From NCBI GenBank assembly GCA_030168595.1, contig CP115556.1:620001-684000 (forward strand): a stretch of 64,000 nucleotides of DNA, in the 5' to 3' direction. A program made the translations under genes and the position numbers. The notes below the pieces were generated by a model, which made no database searches, had not been told where the DNA came from, and saw nothing but the letters and a program-made list of their open reading frames with translations. Below are positions 62,894 to 64,000 of the stretch, piece after piece; the first letter of the stretch is position 1, and each line of letters starts with the position of its first letter. The DNA is from Methanomassiliicoccales archaeon LGM-DZ1 (lineage in GTDB: Archaea > Thermoplasmatota > Thermoplasmata > Methanomassiliicoccales > Methanomethylophilaceae).

Positions 62894-64000
62894 TCACTCC
62901 TGCTGGGGCTCTTCCTCGTTCCTGATGTCCTCATCGTCGCTGCCGCGGAGGTCGAACTTCTCGATCAGGGTGGCGGGATCGCCGATCTCGACGACCTTCC
63001 CCTTCTCCATGAAGGCGGCGCGGTCGCAGCAGTTCCTGACGAAGTCCATGTCGTGGCTCACCACGATGAAGGTCTCGCCGAGGGTGTCCCTGGCGCGGAT
63101 GACCGATTTGGCGACTATGACCTTGGTGATGGGGTCCATGGTGCCGGTGGGCTCGTCCAGGACGATGATCCTCGGCTCCTTGATGAGCACCTGCGCGAAG
63201 GCGATCCTCTGGCACTCTCCCACGGACAGCGTGTCCGGCAGGGCCTCGAGGATCCTGGACACGTTCTTCTTGTCGAAGCCGACGCTCACGAGCACCTGGA
63301 TGGCCTTCATCCTGGCGAGCTCGGCCGGCATCTTGATCCCGATGCTGGTGGTCAGGTTCTGGAGGACGGTGTCGAAGGGATAGAGGGTGTACTCCTGGTG
63401 GAGGACGCCGATGTACGGGGTGGCGCGGCCCTTGTTCTCGTACCCGTCCTTGGACATGTCGATCCAATCGTCGCCGATGCGGACCTCGACCTTCCCCTTG
63501 GTCGCGTTGGACTGCCCGCAGATGAGCCTGGAGGTGGTGGTCTTGCCGGCGCCGGAATACCCGATGATGCCGAAGATCTCCCTCTCCTCGATCTCGAAAG
63601 AGATGCCGTCGACGGCCTTCACCACGCCTCTGTCGACCGAGAAGAAGTGCTTCTCGGCATCCACCAGGCGGACGATCGGCTGCCCGTCGTCCACATGCTC
63701 GACCTTGTCGAAGTGGTAGCCCTCCATGAACTTGGAGGTGACATCGGACGGCTTCCCTTCCATCTTGACCTTGCCGTTATCGAGCCAATAGGCGCGGTCG
63801 GCCATCTTGTCGATGGCCTCCGGCCAGTGGGAGGCGAAGACCATCGCGATGCTGTGGTCCCTAACATAGGTGACGAGCTTGTTGTGGATTATGTCCGCGG
63901 TGTAGGGGTCGAGGGTGCCGGTGGGCTCGTCGGCGACGAAGAACAGGGGGTTCTTGGCAATCTGCCTCGCCAGGACGATCCTCTGCTTCTCTCCTCCGGA
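62894..64000 (-). CDS. atwA: Component A2 (AtwA), tandem ABC ATPase, partial
   Basis: 369 codons of the 3' part are present; the 5' end lies beyond the right edge. At the edge the first ABC module ends with its Walker B ([13 protein letters not shown]) and switch histidine ([10 protein letters not shown]). The second module has Walker [11 protein letters not shown], signature LSVGECQR, Walker [11 protein letters not shown] and switch histidine VVSHDMD, then an acidic tail. A2 uses ATP to reactivate MCR by reducing Ni in F430 together with McrC and Mmp proteins. It is the upstream gene of the operon as far as can be seen. Confidence 0.92.
   Translation of the reverse strand, partial: SGGEKQRIVLARQIAKNPLFFVADEPTGTLDPYTADIIHNKLVTYVRDHSIAMVFASHWPEAIDKMADRAYWLDNGKVKMEGKPSDVTSKFMEGYHFDKVEHVDDGQPIVRLVDAEKHFFSVDRGVVKAVDGISFEIEEREIFGIIGYSGAGKTTTSRLICGQSNATKGKVEVRIGDDWIDMSKDGYENKGRATPYIGVLHQEYTLYPFDTVLQNLTTSIGIKMPAELARMKAIQVLVSVGFDKKNVSRILEALPDTLSVGECQRIAFAQVLIKEPRIIVLDEPTGTMDPITKVIVAKSVIRARDTLGETFIVVSHDMDFVRNCCDRAAFMEKGKVVEIGDPATLIEKFDLRGSDDEDIRNEEEPQQE

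Overview
The window reads as a chromosomal segment of a methylotrophic, pyrrolysine-using methanogen of the Thermoplasmatota lineage, most likely order Methanomassiliicoccales. The evidence is a methyl-coenzyme M reductase (MCR) activation operon (atwA, mcrC, mmp3/6/5/15/17/7), a methylornithine synthase gene (pylB), corrinoid/UroD-type methyltransferases, archaeal informational genes (FEN1, Rpo7, Spt4, S24e, S27ae, L40e, deoxyhypusine synthase, RNase P RNA) and the phosphomevalonate dehydratase of the archaeal mevalonate route. Of roughly 55 genes whose stops were checked, only one closes on TAG, and its frame stays open past it. That fits amber being a sense codon here.

Layout. 1-23.2 kb is mostly housekeeping: the hypF 3' end, an ApgM-like mutase, cobT, enolase, L40e, a membrane-protein/glycosyltransferase group, metK divergent from an HTH-CBS regulator, RNase Z, rpe-fen1, ileS, and the aconitase-X operon whose small subunit is fused to a Nudix domain. 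A disturbed patch at 8.4-10.2 kb holds an amber-interrupted gene and a gene broken at two G-tracts. 23.3-36.4 kb is a lower-GC accessory island: a RloA-like ATPase with a remnant of its RloB-like partner, a complete IS1634-type element with inverted repeats and a 7-bp target duplication, a very large transglutaminase/helicase/nuclease protein with a PLD-type nuclease, 23-bp tandem repeats, and an AlbA_2 regulator bracketed by an exact 26-bp direct repeat beside a tRNA-Arg.

36.4-48.9 kb returns to core functions: the rpoE-spt4-dephospho-CoA kinase-S24e-S27ae operon, deoxyhypusine synthase, a divergent isocitrate/isopropylmalate dehydrogenase paralogue, an MtaA/MtbA-type methyltransferase, a paired SMR exporter, pylB, a DUF4143-type ATPase convergent with a Fic protein, tRNA-Leu and RNase P RNA. 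49.2-53.3 kb is a compact four-gene methyl-transfer operon (corrinoid protein, UroD-type methyltransferase, a small protein with four CxxC motifs, a hydantoinase-A-like ASKHA ATPase) with no recognisable RamA and two dyads in its leader. I consider it the best candidate for an undescribed system, possibly using a split reductive activator. 53.9-56.6 kb encodes a protein with two GlcD-like FAD modules in tandem. 56.7-64 kb is the translationally coupled MCR-activation operon, which runs off the right edge inside atwA.

How the genes connect: corrinoid methyl transfer supplies methyl-CoM, MCR reduces it after ATP-driven activation by AtwA/McrC/Mmp proteins, CobT makes the corrinoid, PylB starts pyrrolysine synthesis, and HypF matures NiFe hydrogenases. 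All functions are assigned by recognising sequence features by eye. No database search was run.
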